Assembly: GCA_947652115.1 (NCBI GenBank)
Contig: OX393567.1
Coordinates: 3,145,452-3,209,451 of the forward strand
DNA length: 64,000 bases
Source: Blastomussa wellsi
Taxonomy: Eukaryota; Cnidaria; Anthozoa; Scleractinia; Plerogyridae
Reading direction: 5' to 3'
Part shown: in pieces, positions 44,438-52,524 of the stretch
Layout of the letters: each line of letters begins with the position of its first letter
Position numbering within the stretch: the stretch's first letter is position 1
The notes under the pieces: generated by a model
Seen by the model: only the letters and a program-made list of their open reading frames with translations
Database searches by the model: none
Told to the model about the DNA's origin: nothing
Program-made: the position numbers and the translations under genes

Positions 44438-45069
44438 GGAAGGAACACGGAACAAAACGATAATAAAATTGTTCCTAAATTGTCAATCTGGGAACAATGC
44501 ACAGATGGGAACTCGGAACAAAACGGTCTTAAATGATCAATTTGGGAACAATGTGTTCCACACACAGATACGAACGCGGAACAAAATAGTCCTAACTCAT
44601 CAATTTGGGAACAATGTGTTCCACGAAAATATAGGAACTCGGAACAAACCGATCATAAAATAGTTCCTAAATTGTCAATCTAGGAACGATGCACAGACAG
44701 CAACTCGGAACAAAAAAGACCTAAGTCATCAATTTGGGAACAATGTGTTCCACGAACAGATAAGAACTCGGAACAAACCGATCATAAAATAGTTCCTAAA
44801 TTGTCAATCTGGGAACGATGCACGGACAGGAACTCGGAACAAAAAAGACCTAAATCATCAATTTGGGAACAATTTGTCCCATGCACAGACGGGAACTCGG
44901 AACAAAACAGTCCTAAATCATCAATTTAAGAACAATTTGTTCCATGCACTGATCGGAACTCGGAACAAAACAGTCCTAAATCATCAATTTGGGAACAATT
45001 TGTTCCATTCACAGATAGGAACTAGGAACAAAACAGTCCTAAATCATCAATTTGTTCCATTCACAGTTG
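44438..45069 (+). repeat. 63-bp GGAAC minisatellite
   Basis: About ten copies of a 63-bp unit that starts GGAACTCGGAACAAAACAG and carries the AATTTGGGAACAATTTGTTCC segment. Unit starts near 44892, 44955 and 45018 are exactly 63 bp apart. The unit resembles the opening of the modular cores, so it looks like an amplification of the core's 5' end. Because 63 is divisible by 3, short frames encoding a 21-residue repeat stay open in places (44469-44663, 44874-45131). Nothing else supports translation. Confidence 0.9.
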
Positions 45070-45391
45070 TGAACTCGGAACAAAATGTTCTTGTTTTCCT
45101 TGAAAGAGAACATTTTGATCGTAAATTGTAAAAAAGCTGGTCCTCTTAAGGTCAATAGGAACCAAAAAATAAGGAACAATCGATACTCGAGGAACGTTCC
45201 TTTGCAAACAATGGAACAGTCAGCAAAAGTTAAAATCAGTTAAAAACAGGGCACAAATTTAAAGAAAATGTCAAAGAACAGTCAGATAAGCACTCAGGTG
45301 AAATTAAAGAAATCTTCAAATCCTGGTTAACTTTATTGCGATCAAAAGCAGTAAAAGAAACAATGAAAAATTTTGGGAAGTGTATAAGGGC
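45070..45391 (+). repeat. Modular element core C (diverged)
   Basis: This core is collinear with A and B: GGAACTCGGAACAAAATG start, AAGCTGGTCCTCTTAAGGTC, GGAACAATCGATA, the intact palindrome AGGAACGTTCCT (45190-45201), and the AT-rich end with TTTTGGGAAGTGTATAAGGG. Identity to A is perhaps three quarters by eye, so it is an older branch of the family. It is preceded by the 63-bp minisatellite and followed by the G-rich 39-bp minisatellite. Confidence 0.8.
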
Positions 45392-47390
45392 TAAGTGCTA
45401 GTCCTAGAGGGGGGAGGATTATTGGGGGCTTTGCTAGGCCCAGAGGGGGGAAGGAGGATTGGGGACTAAGTGCTAGGCCAAGAGGGTAGAAGGAGGATTA
45501 GGGGCTAAGTGTAGGCCCAGAGGGGAGAGGAGGATTGGGGGCTAAGTAATAGTCCTAGATGGTGGAGGATTATTGGGGGCTAAGTGCTAGGCCCAGACGG
45601 GGGAAGGAGGATTGGGGGCTAACTTCTAGGCCCGGAGGGGGGAAGGAGGATTGGGGGCTAAGTGCTAGGCCCAAAACGGGGAAGGAGGATTAGGGGCTAA
45701 GTGCAAGGCCCAGAGGGGGGTAGGAGGATTGGGGGCTAACTTCTAGGCCCGGAGGGGGGGAAGGAGGATTGGGGGCTAAGTGCTAGGCCCAGAACGGGGA
45801 AGGAGGATTAGGGGCTAAGTGCAAGGCCCAGAGTGGGGAGGAGGATTGGGGGCTAAGTAATAGTCCAAGAGGGCGGAGGATTATTGGGGGCTAAGTGCTA
45901 GGCCCAGACGGGGGAAGGAGGATTAAGAACTAAGTGCTAGGCCAAGAGGGGGGAAGGAGGATTAGGGGCTAAGTGCTAGTCCCAGAGGGGGGAGGAGGAT
46001 TGGGGGCTAAGTGCTAGTCCTTGAGGGGGGAGGATTATTTGGGCTAACTGCTAGGGGGAAGGAATATTGGGGACTAAGTGTTAGGCCAAGAGGGGGGTAG
46101 GAGGATTGGAGGCTAAGTGCTAGGCCCAGAGGGGGGAGGAGGATTGTGGGCAAAGTGCTAGTCCTAGAGGGGGAAGGATTATTGGGGGCTTTGCTAGGCC
46201 CAGAGGGGGAAGGAGGGTTGGGGACTAAGTGCTAGGCCAAGAGGGTGGTAGGAGGATTTTGGGCTAAGTTTTAGGCCCAGAGAGGGGAAGGAGGATTGGG
46301 GGCTAAGTGCTAGGCCCAGAGGGAGGAGAAGGATTGGGGGCTAAGTTCGAGTCCTGGAGGGGGAATGATTATTGGGGGCTAAGTGCTAGGCCCAGAGGGG
46401 GAGGAGGATTGGGGGCTAAGTACTAGTCCTAGATTGGGGAGGATTATTGGGGGCTAAGTGCTAGGCCCAGAGGGGGTAAGGAGTATTGGGGACTAAGTGT
46501 TAGGCCAAGAGGGGGGTAGGAGGATTGGGGGCTAAGTTCTAGGCCCAGAGGGAGGAAGGAGGATTGGGGGCTAAGTGATAGGCCAAGGGGGCGGAAGGAG
46601 GAGTAGGGGCTAAGTGCTAGGCCCAGAGGCGGGAGGAGGATTTTGGGCTAAGTGCTAGTCCTAGAGGGGGGAGGATTATTGGGGGCTCAGTTGTAGGCCC
46701 AGAGGGGGAAAGGAGGATTGGGGGCTAAGTGCTAGGCCCAGAGGGGGGAGGAGGATTAGGGGCTAAGTGCTAGGCCCAGAGGGGGGAGGAAGATTGGGGG
46801 CTAAGTGCTACTCCTAGAGGGGGGAGGGTTATTGGGGGCTAAGTGCAAGGCCCAGAGGGGGGAAGGAGGATTGGGGACTAAGTGCTAGGCCAATAGGGGG
46901 GAAGGAGGATTGGGGGCTAAGTTCTAAGCCCAGAGGGGTTAAGGAGGATTGGGGGCTAAGTGCTAGGCCCAGAGGGAAGAAGGAGGATTAGGGGCTAAGT
47001 GCTAGGCCCAGAGGGGGGAGGAAGATTGGGGGCTAAGTGCTACTCCTAGAGGGGGGAGGGTTATTGGGGGCTAAGTGCAAGGCCCAGAGGGGGGAAGGAG
47101 GATTGGGGACTAAGTGCTAGGCCAATAGGGGTGAAGGAGGATTAGGGGCCAAGTGCTAGGCCCAGAGCGGGGAGGAGGATTGGGGGCTAAGTACTAGTCC
47201 TAGAGGGGGGAGGATTATTGGGGGCTAAGTTCTAAGCCCTGAGGAGGGAAGGAGGATTGGGGACTAAGTGTTATGCCAAGAGGGTGGTACGAGGATTGGG
47301 GGCTAAGTTCTGGGCCCAGAGGTGGGAAGGAGGATTGGGGGCTAAGTGCTAGGCCCAGAGGGGGTAAGGAGGATTAGGGGCTAAGTGCTA
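45392..47390 (+). repeat. 39-bp G-rich minisatellite in the slot after core C
   Basis: About fifty copies of a unit of 36-40 bp that begins GGGGGCTAAGTGCTAGGCCC and ends AAGGAGGATT. There are two main subtypes: AGGCCCAGAG...GGAAGGAGGATT, and AGTCCTAGAG...GGAGGATTATT. Larger segments repeat, such as 46781-46910 against about 47020-47147 (offset near 240 bp). Runs of five or six G on the + strand give potential G-quadruplexes throughout. The array ends exactly at GGTCGTTTCCC, as the array after core B does. Confidence 0.93.
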
Positions 47391-47458
47391 GGTCGTTTCC
47401 CAAAATTTCTGTTCCCTCTCATATCTAATACTGTAAGTATCATAAGATACTTACAGTA
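47391..47458 (+). repeat. Conserved 3' flank, copy 2, with perfect hairpin
   Basis: The flank ends in a perfect stem-loop at 47429-47458: TACTGTAAGTATC, loop ATAA, GATACTTACAGTA. The same sequence follows the array after core B (44319 onward), with one stem mismatch. A hairpin near the 3' end is typical of Helitron and Helentron-type elements, but I see no CTRR end and do not assign the family. Confidence 0.8.
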
Positions 47459-47691
47459 ATTACGAAAAGTAAGCGATTATATATTCATATCCCCGTCAAA
47501 TCCATAAAGTCCATGTCTCCCGCCCTTTTTATAGAATTCTTTATGTTTGAAACTTGCAGTGGTAGTCCAATGATTGACTGTAATAGATTATCAACATCAA
47601 AATATCTACAAAATGGACGGAACAAATGGATTTCATGGATTTAACGGGGATATGAATATATAATCACTTACTTCTCTAAAATACTGTAAGT
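47446..47691. mobile_element. MITE-like element 1
   Basis: The terminal inverted repeats of about 55 bp begin ACTTACAGTA on the left and end TACTGTAAGT on the right. The inner parts TATATTCATATCCCCGT and ACGGGGATATGAATATA pair across about 160 bp. The middle has no coding frame. The left inverted repeat overlaps the hairpin of the modular element's 3' flank. I could not identify a convincing target duplication. Confidence 0.75.
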
Positions 47692-47730
47692 AATAATATG
47701 AATGATGGTAATATTATTAATTATAAAATT

Positions 47731-47945
47731 ACTTACAGTAATAATGAGAAGTTTCTAATTATATATTCATATCCCCGTTATATCCATGAAATCCATGTCT
47801 CCCGTCCTTTTTATAGAACTCTTTATGTTTGAAACTTGCAGTGCTAGTCCAATGATTGACTGTAATAGATTATCAACATCAAAACATCTACAAAATGGAC
47901 GGAACAAATGGATTTCATGGATTTTACGGGGATATGAATAAACAA
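47731..47945. mobile_element. MITE-like element 2 (3' end decayed)
   Basis: This is a second copy of the preceding element in direct orientation, offset by about 282 bp. The central section, CCATGTCTCCCG to CATGGATTT, is almost identical. The left end begins ACTTACAGTAAT; the right end loses similarity after GGGGATATGAATAAACAATC. Between the two copies the ends form an AT-rich inverted repeat (47682-47740). Confidence 0.75.
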
Positions 47946-48980
47946 TCCTTGCTGTAATTGCTTTACCTTTTTCAGTTTTCTGCATGCACTTTTTTCTGTC
48001 CAGTTTTATATTTTCTTGTCATTCCGACTCATTTCCCTCATAACGTGATGCACTGGCCATGGAATGAAAACTTTGAAACTATACATTGCTGCTTTAAGCA
48101 TTAGTAAGGCGGATGTTCAAGTCAGATCAACGACTTAACCTCCGAAACAATGACAAAAGCCGAATTCAAAGCGCATCTTCTGCCCCGTTAATTTTCTACT
48201 TATCGTTTTTCACCAGGATGTTACAGTAATATACGGACGAAAATCGCGAGAATTAAGCAATTGAATCGCTTTCAGATCAAGTCAACGGCACTCACATCCA
48301 CGTTTTCGCCGTGTTATGGAATGGATGTCAACGCAATTTCCAAAATAAAGCTGCCACAAAAAGGAAAAATCATATTCGGACCAAATCAACTCCCCATTCT
48401 ACCCAATATAAATTTAAATTGTGATGCTACAGTAATATACCAAATAAAGCTGTGAAAAATTTAGAACAATCGTGACGCTAAATTGGGTCTAATCGTTTTC
48501 CAGTCAAATGCCCAACATCTGCAAATGGTTATCAATAGGCTTCTTCATATCAAATCAACAGCAATTTGTGCCCCTTTTACACTAAAAAGCGAGAAACAAC
48601 CAGCGCTTAATTGCTTAACACTCAACTTGAAATAAGTAGGATTAATCAAGCTTAGAAATTTCATACCCCGTAGGAACCACAGAAAGTGTTGAGAGACAAA
48701 AACTGTAGGCTTTTCTACGCACATTTCGGACCTCATAGGAGGAACCATCAGACCGAAAGAGACCAAAGAACACTATAACTAGATACTTTAAGAGTCAAAA
48801 CTAAACTAGTAGACTTAGATTTTTGAGCCAAAAATTGTTTTCTTTTTTTTTTCTAAATATTTTGAATTATAGATGGATTAGTATATACGGAACCAGGAAA
48901 ACGACGCAAGAGGTAATAGTGAACCCCAAGAAAAAGAAGTCATTTTTGTGTACAACTATGCTTACATGTTCTTTCTCCGA
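47946..48980. other. Intergenic sequence, no gene recognised
   Basis: This is AT-rich single-copy-looking sequence. The phrase GATG(T/C)TACAGTAATATAC occurs near 48219 and 48423, hinting at an old partial duplication of about 205 bp. The open frames are short, without recognisable domains, and I do not call any of them. Confidence 0.5.
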
Positions 48981-48986
48981 TTTATT
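48981..48986 (-). promoter_or_regulatory. Possible polyadenylation signal for the telobox gene
   Basis: TTTATT on the + strand is AATAAA on the minus strand, about 180 bases beyond the stop codon of the minus-strand gene at 49167. Position and sequence fit, but the motif is short and the region is AT-rich. Confidence 0.4.
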
Positions 48987-49166
48987 TGCAAGTGTCGTAT
49001 TAAAAGCGAGGACATTTCCAGCCCTTTTCTTTAGAGAGTTCCAACAGTGTATTCCAATGAGGTGTTATTTACTTCAAAAGTCCACCAAATCGTAGGGCGC
49101 TTTCAACTAACAAAGTTCATTGAATTAACCATCTTGGCGTTTTTGAAACAAGTCAACCTAGTGTGG

Positions 49167-49721
49167 TCAATTAAGAGAAGCAAATTTGAGTCCAGCTCTT
49201 TTCTTTAGAGAATCGGCCGTTCTTCCCTCTTGAAACTTCAAATCGGAATCTCTCAGAATGGCCGTCCACTGTCCATATCCGTGCTTGTTGATTCCTTTCT
49301 TGAGAAAATCGTCCTCTTCTGCGGAGAATTTCATCACCCGAAAAAGTTTCCTCTGAGGTCGCAAGCTCTCAGTTGGAATGGAACCCTTTTCAGGTGGAGA
49401 CAAGCTTGCCTTTTCCATAGTTGCAATTGACAGTGTCGAGATTGAAGTTAAACTACCAATCCTCGCCTGTAGATCTTCCTCCACCTCTGAACCCTTGCTA
49501 CCTTGAAGCTTTTGTAGACACTCGTGAGCCTTCACAGCAACTTCGCGCGATCTCTGCTTTTGATAGTGAACTTTGGCAACGGCTGAACTGTCTTTTTGGT
49601 CTTCTGACAAAATTCTTTGCTCTTTTCTGGTGAGCTTATCCAGGCTTTGAGTTTCGACAATTTGACGATAGCGCGTCGGATGAATGTACTTTCCAATTGC
49701 ATCGAACACGAGTTTACTCAT
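49167..49721 (-). CDS. Telobox/Myb-like domain protein, 184 aa
   Basis: This is a single-exon frame with ATG at 49721-49719 and stop TGA at 49169-49167. The C-terminal part (about residues 131-180) reads as a Myb/SANT-type helix bundle of the telobox kind. It has an acidic first helix (SAEEDDFLKKGINKHG), the GYGQWTAIL turn with W152, and a recognition helix GRTADSLKKRA. Two of the usual tryptophans are replaced (F132 and A176). The N-terminal 75 residues (KYIHPTRYRQIVE, HYQKQRSREVAVKAHECLQKL) are basic and helical. I recall similar proteins in several cnidarian genomes, some apparently linked to mobile elements, but know no function. DNA binding is inferred from the Myb-like part only. It lies head to head with the CIPC-like gene; a 200-bp insertion begins 25 bp before its ATG. 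Full length and a lack of frameshifts suggest it is intact. Confidence 0.7.
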   Translation of the reverse strand: MSKLVFDAIGKYIHPTRYRQIVETQSLDKLTRKEQRILSEDQKDSSAVAKVHYQKQRSREVAVKAHECLQKLQGSKGSEVEEDLQARIGSLTSISTLSIATMEKASLSPPEKGSIPTESLRPQRKLFRVMKFSAEEDDFLKKGINKHGYGQWTAILRDSDLKFQEGRTADSLKKRAGLKFASLN

Positions 49722-49732
49722 GACGTCTCAGA

Positions 49733-49960
49733 ACTTTTTTACTACAAATGAATTGAGGGGGTAAGTTTCTACAGAAAATCTGTTGCTGCGTGGGTGGGAA
49801 GTATCACAATATAATTTGGTTTTATCAACTGGGTTGATAATGTCAATTGGCCACCGTAAAAAGATTCAAGAGCTGACGTTTCGAGCGTTAGCCCTTCGTC
49901 GGACGAATTGACATCATCAACCCAGTTGATAAAACCAAATTATATTACTTTTTTACTACA
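49733..49960. mobile_element. Short Penelope-like insertion with 14-bp target duplication
   Basis: The direct repeat ACTTTTTTACTACA at 49733-49746 and 49947-49960 brackets a 200-bp insert (49747-49946). The insert contains an inverted repeat: TATAATTTGGTTTTATCAAC near 49810 pairs with its complement ending near 49945. The centre holds GAGCTGACGTTTCGAGCG and TTAGCCCTTCGTC, a phrase I recall as very common in coral genomes and associated with Penelope-like terminal repeats. It has no coding frame. The length and imprecise nature of the duplication suit Penelope-like retroelements. The family assignment is from memory and should be searched. Confidence 0.6.
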
Positions 49961-50171
49961 GCCCCGAACAATTTAGATATACAGGAAACTGGTAAAATAT
50001 CAAACTTTAAACAGTGAAACCTTATCTTTCAGTAATTTTCTTGTTTTTAGCGTTTGGTTGTGGTTAACATTGCAGTTCCTTCACAACCTCCCCCACACGA
50101 CACCATGCAGCACAATGTTTGAACGTCCGAGAGCGCCTGGGGAGAAGTTACTGCGGCTCACGTTTTATATG

Positions 50172-50177
50172 CACGTG
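50172..50177 (+). promoter_or_regulatory. E-box CACGTG upstream of the CIPC-like gene
   Basis: This is a perfect palindromic E-box lying 84 bp before the TATA box and about 170 bp before the ATG of the CIPC-like gene. In animals CACGTG is the site for bHLH-PAS CLOCK/CYCLE (BMAL1) dimers, and clock feedback genes often carry it. The motif is seen directly; circadian use is inferred. Confidence 0.45.
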
Positions 50178-50255
50178 AGAGGTCGAGTGGACTTCATTCA
50201 CGCGTACTAACACACGAGTGAAAAAGGTAGAAACAAAGCCTTCCCTGGACATAAT

Positions 50256-50263
50256 TATATAAG
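50256..50263 (+). promoter_or_regulatory. TATA box of the CIPC-like gene
   Basis: TATATAAG, within an AATTATATAAGGG context, lies 91 bp upstream of the ATG. It predicts transcription starting near 50285-50295 and a 5' leader of about 55-60 bases. That leader contains no earlier ATG, which supports the chosen start codon. Confidence 0.6.
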
Positions 50264-50346
50264 GGTGCGTTTATGCTCTGCTTGCTTTCTTTGTATCTGT
50301 TTGTGGGAAAGCAAAAGTAAAATTGCGGTCCTTGCCAGGCGAGATC

Positions 50347-50889
50347 ATGTGCGACTGTGAAGTTCTAAAAGCTAGAACGCCGGACGGTACATCTAAGACA
50401 AGCGAATGGCTGACAAGTCACTTTTCGACGAACGGGTGCGTTCACAAGCCGTCATGTTCCGAGGAATCATGGCCGGGAAGTACATCACTAGTCAAGAGTT
50501 CTGAAGAGGAAACTGGCGAGAATGACAAAATAAAACGCAGCGAAGTGCTTCGTCGCCACCGAAAACATCGTCACGCAAAATCGCACAAGAGGAACCACGA
50601 TTCTATATCTAGCCTCGCGTCCACAAATAGATTTAAAAGAACTGCAACTGTTTTACGTTGCTCTGGGCTACTTCAGATCACGAGGAGTATTGCTCAACTT
50701 CTGCACGATAATAACAACCTGCAAGCTGAGATCGACAAACTAAAACACGAAACGAAGGAACATAGCGTAGAATTACAGAGAAAATTACAAAAGAGTCTTG
50801 AACTTGAAACGGAAAGGGAATCAAACGGCACTTGCAGCCAGGAAGGGCAGACGTTACTGTCGAAGCTCACACAGTTCGAATGGAACTGA
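50347..50889 (+). CDS. CIPC-like (CLOCK-interacting pacemaker) protein, 180 aa
   Basis: This is a single-exon gene starting at ATG 50347, the first ATG after the predicted transcription start; stop TGA is at 50887-50889. Residues about 63-82 are a dense basic stretch (KRSEVLRRHRKHRHAKSHKR), a likely nuclear localisation signal. Residues about 95-152 (ATVLRCSGLLQIT, RSIAQLLHDNNNLQAEID, KLKHETKEHS) match my recollection of the conserved C-terminal block of vertebrate CIPC: a short LxxSGLLxIT segment followed by a leucine-rich helix likely to form a coiled coil. Vertebrate CIPC binds CLOCK and represses CLOCK-BMAL1 transcription in the nucleus; this protein is much shorter than the vertebrate form. 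The N-terminal third is Ser/Thr/Cys-rich and unrecognised. A TATA box and an E-box lie just upstream, fitting clock feedback control. The alternative is another small nuclear coiled-coil protein. Confidence 0.6.
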   Translation: MCDCEVLKARTPDGTSKTSEWLTSHFSTNGCVHKPSCSEESWPGSTSLVKSSEEETGENDKIKRSEVLRRHRKHRHAKSHKRNHDSISSLASTNRFKRTATVLRCSGLLQITRSIAQLLHDNNNLQAEIDKLKHETKEHSVELQRKLQKSLELETERESNGTCSQEGQTLLSKLTQFEWN

Positions 50890-50990
50890 GTTCAGCTGGA
50901 CTCGTAATTTCCTTGGGATAAATTTTCGCTCGCTCACTATTACGTAAGAAGTTTAATTAATGCAGTGTTTTTAGTTTGTGTTGGAAGAGC

Positions 50991-51040
50991 GGGGGTGGGG
51001 CGCGGAGGGGGGAGGGGGGGGGGGGGTTAGGGGCAGGGCG
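50991..51040 (+). repeat. G-rich tract in the 3' region of the CIPC-like gene
   Basis: About 50 bp of nearly pure G with runs up to twelve, interrupted by T, C and A. It starts about 100 bp beyond the CIPC-like stop codon and could form G-quadruplexes in DNA or in the 3' UTR RNA. It lies just outside the 5' end of the Mutator-like element. Confidence 0.7.
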
Positions 51041-51088
51041 TTTATTTTAAAAATTATTTGATAAATGTGAAAACAAGAGGAAGAAAAC

Positions 51089-52151
51089 TAGCCTGCGTGC
51101 AGCCATCTCCTATTTCCTAAAGCGGAAAAGTGACGTCTGCGAAACGGCGTCATTAATTGTGTTCCAATATCCTGCTGTTTCTCCAGAATCTGGGGACCAC
51201 TCTCTCATTGGTTGCTTTGACAGTAGGCATTGTTAGAATCAACCCTGATTGGGTGTTATCGTAAAAAACTCAACATAATTATGCGTTGTGTTTTCATTAA
51301 CATGCAAGAGGAAAACATTAACCGTAACTCACGAGTGATTTTGTGCAGTTTATTTCGCTTGTTGTGAATCACAACTACAGAAGTCTGGTTCAAAGTAGAG
51401 GAGAATTTCAAAGAAACAAAGTCCGCTCTGTACAGTTTGCTGTATACTCAAGATCCCTGTGTATCAAGCAATTGATGCGTTGGAAAGCTACGGAAGTGAC
51501 CCACGGGGATTATTATGAAAGATCGAAGACGAAATCTTACATGAAAGCGGTTATAAATCTTTCAAGGCTGAGCTGCTAGTGAATAAGGAGTTCCAAACAC
51601 TTGGAATAAACAGTGTGGAATCCTCGAAGGGCGATTACTTTTGGAAGAATTGCTTTCGGGATCGTGTACTAAAAGTTAATACTAAAGGAGTTGACAGGCT
51701 GCCATATATATTAAACTCTTACGGTTCCTGACATTTGTCTCAGATTAAACTCGTTTTCAAGCTATTTCGCTTTGTGTTTTTTTGAATGCTTGTTATATTC
51801 TGTGTAATTAGGGGAACTTCAACTCAAACAGTCCCGTCCGACTCAGTAATTTAGCAAATATTTAGCTGGGATCACAGGTCTTTGCCATTTCGTTAACCCT
51901 GGCAGAACATGAGCTGTAATTTGCTAAATGTTTTGCTACTCAATGTCTTTGCTAGTACTGTTTTTCTGTTTTATTTCTATTGCTTATTAAGCTCTCTAAA
52001 TCGATTCTGTTTGATTGAGCGAAATTCTTGAATTAAAGCTATAATTTATGCAGCGAAACGACCTGATACCTACTGGAACACGATTAGCGACACCGTTTCG
52101 CAGATGTCACTTTTCCGCTTTAGGAAATAGGAGACGGCTGCACGCAGGCTA
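51089..52151. mobile_element. Mutator-like non-autonomous element, 1063 bp
   Basis: Terminal inverted repeats of 78 bp (51089-51166 and 52074-52151) begin TAGCCTGCGTGCAG. They differ at about six positions, all transitions, as expected of decay from identical ends. The element is flanked by a perfect 9-bp direct duplication GAAGAAAAC at 51080-51088 and 52152-52160. A 9-bp duplication with long inverted ends is characteristic of Mutator/MULE transposons. The interior has only short frames (longest 78 codons, 51343-51579) with no recognisable transposase, so it is non-autonomous. It sits directly 3' of the CIPC-like gene, before the first convincing polyadenylation signal outside the element. 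Confidence 0.8.
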
Positions 52152-52195
52152 GAAGAAAACTAAAGTAGAAAGATCTTTTAAACTATTGTGTGACA

Positions 52196-52201
52196 AATAA
52201 A
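52196..52201 (+). promoter_or_regulatory. Possible polyadenylation signal of the CIPC-like gene
   Basis: This AATAAA lies just beyond the Mutator-like element, about 1.3 kb after the stop codon. Another AATAAA lies inside the element at 51605-51610. Between the stop codon and the element I see none, so the element may now supply, or be part of, the 3' UTR. Confidence 0.3.
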
Positions 52202-52524
52202 TGCCTAATGTGCTATTTTATTCATGTTATGTTTTTTATGAAAATTAATTATGCTGTCAATGGGTTTTAAAGGTTTGAACAGAGAAACATAGGAGTTTCT
52301 GTTTCAATATAAATGGAAAGTCATTTTGTCAAGACAGGCTGATGAATGCCGATCCCTTGCCCACACCATCAATAATAAACACTAAGTGAATAGTCTATAT
52401 TGAAAGGATACTTTTAATATAGGTCCCAGAGGTCAAATTTTCACCTCTTCAAATCTTGTTATCTCACAAGAAATTTATGTTAATTATTTTGGGGAGCCAG
52501 CAGTGTTTACAAAATTTTATTTAT
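52202..52524. other. Unassigned AT-rich sequence
   Basis: No gene, repeat or RNA is recognised in these roughly 320 bases. Confidence 0.4.

Noticed and set aside
44469..45131. Short plus-strand frames with a 21-residue TRNKTVLN..FGNN repeat
   Set aside because: These are a by-product of a 63-bp minisatellite whose unit length is a multiple of three; no start context or conservation supports translation.
45392..47390. CRISPR-like regular repeat
   Set aside because: The units are directly adjacent and vary along their whole length; there are no unique spacers, no cas genes, and the DNA is eukaryotic.
49230..49633. Plus-strand frames over the telobox gene
   Set aside because: Antisense shadows of the minus-strand coding sequence.
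51343..51579. 78-codon frame inside the Mutator-like element as a transposase fragment
   Set aside because: No recognisable MULE transposase or zinc-knuckle motif; length is within chance expectation.
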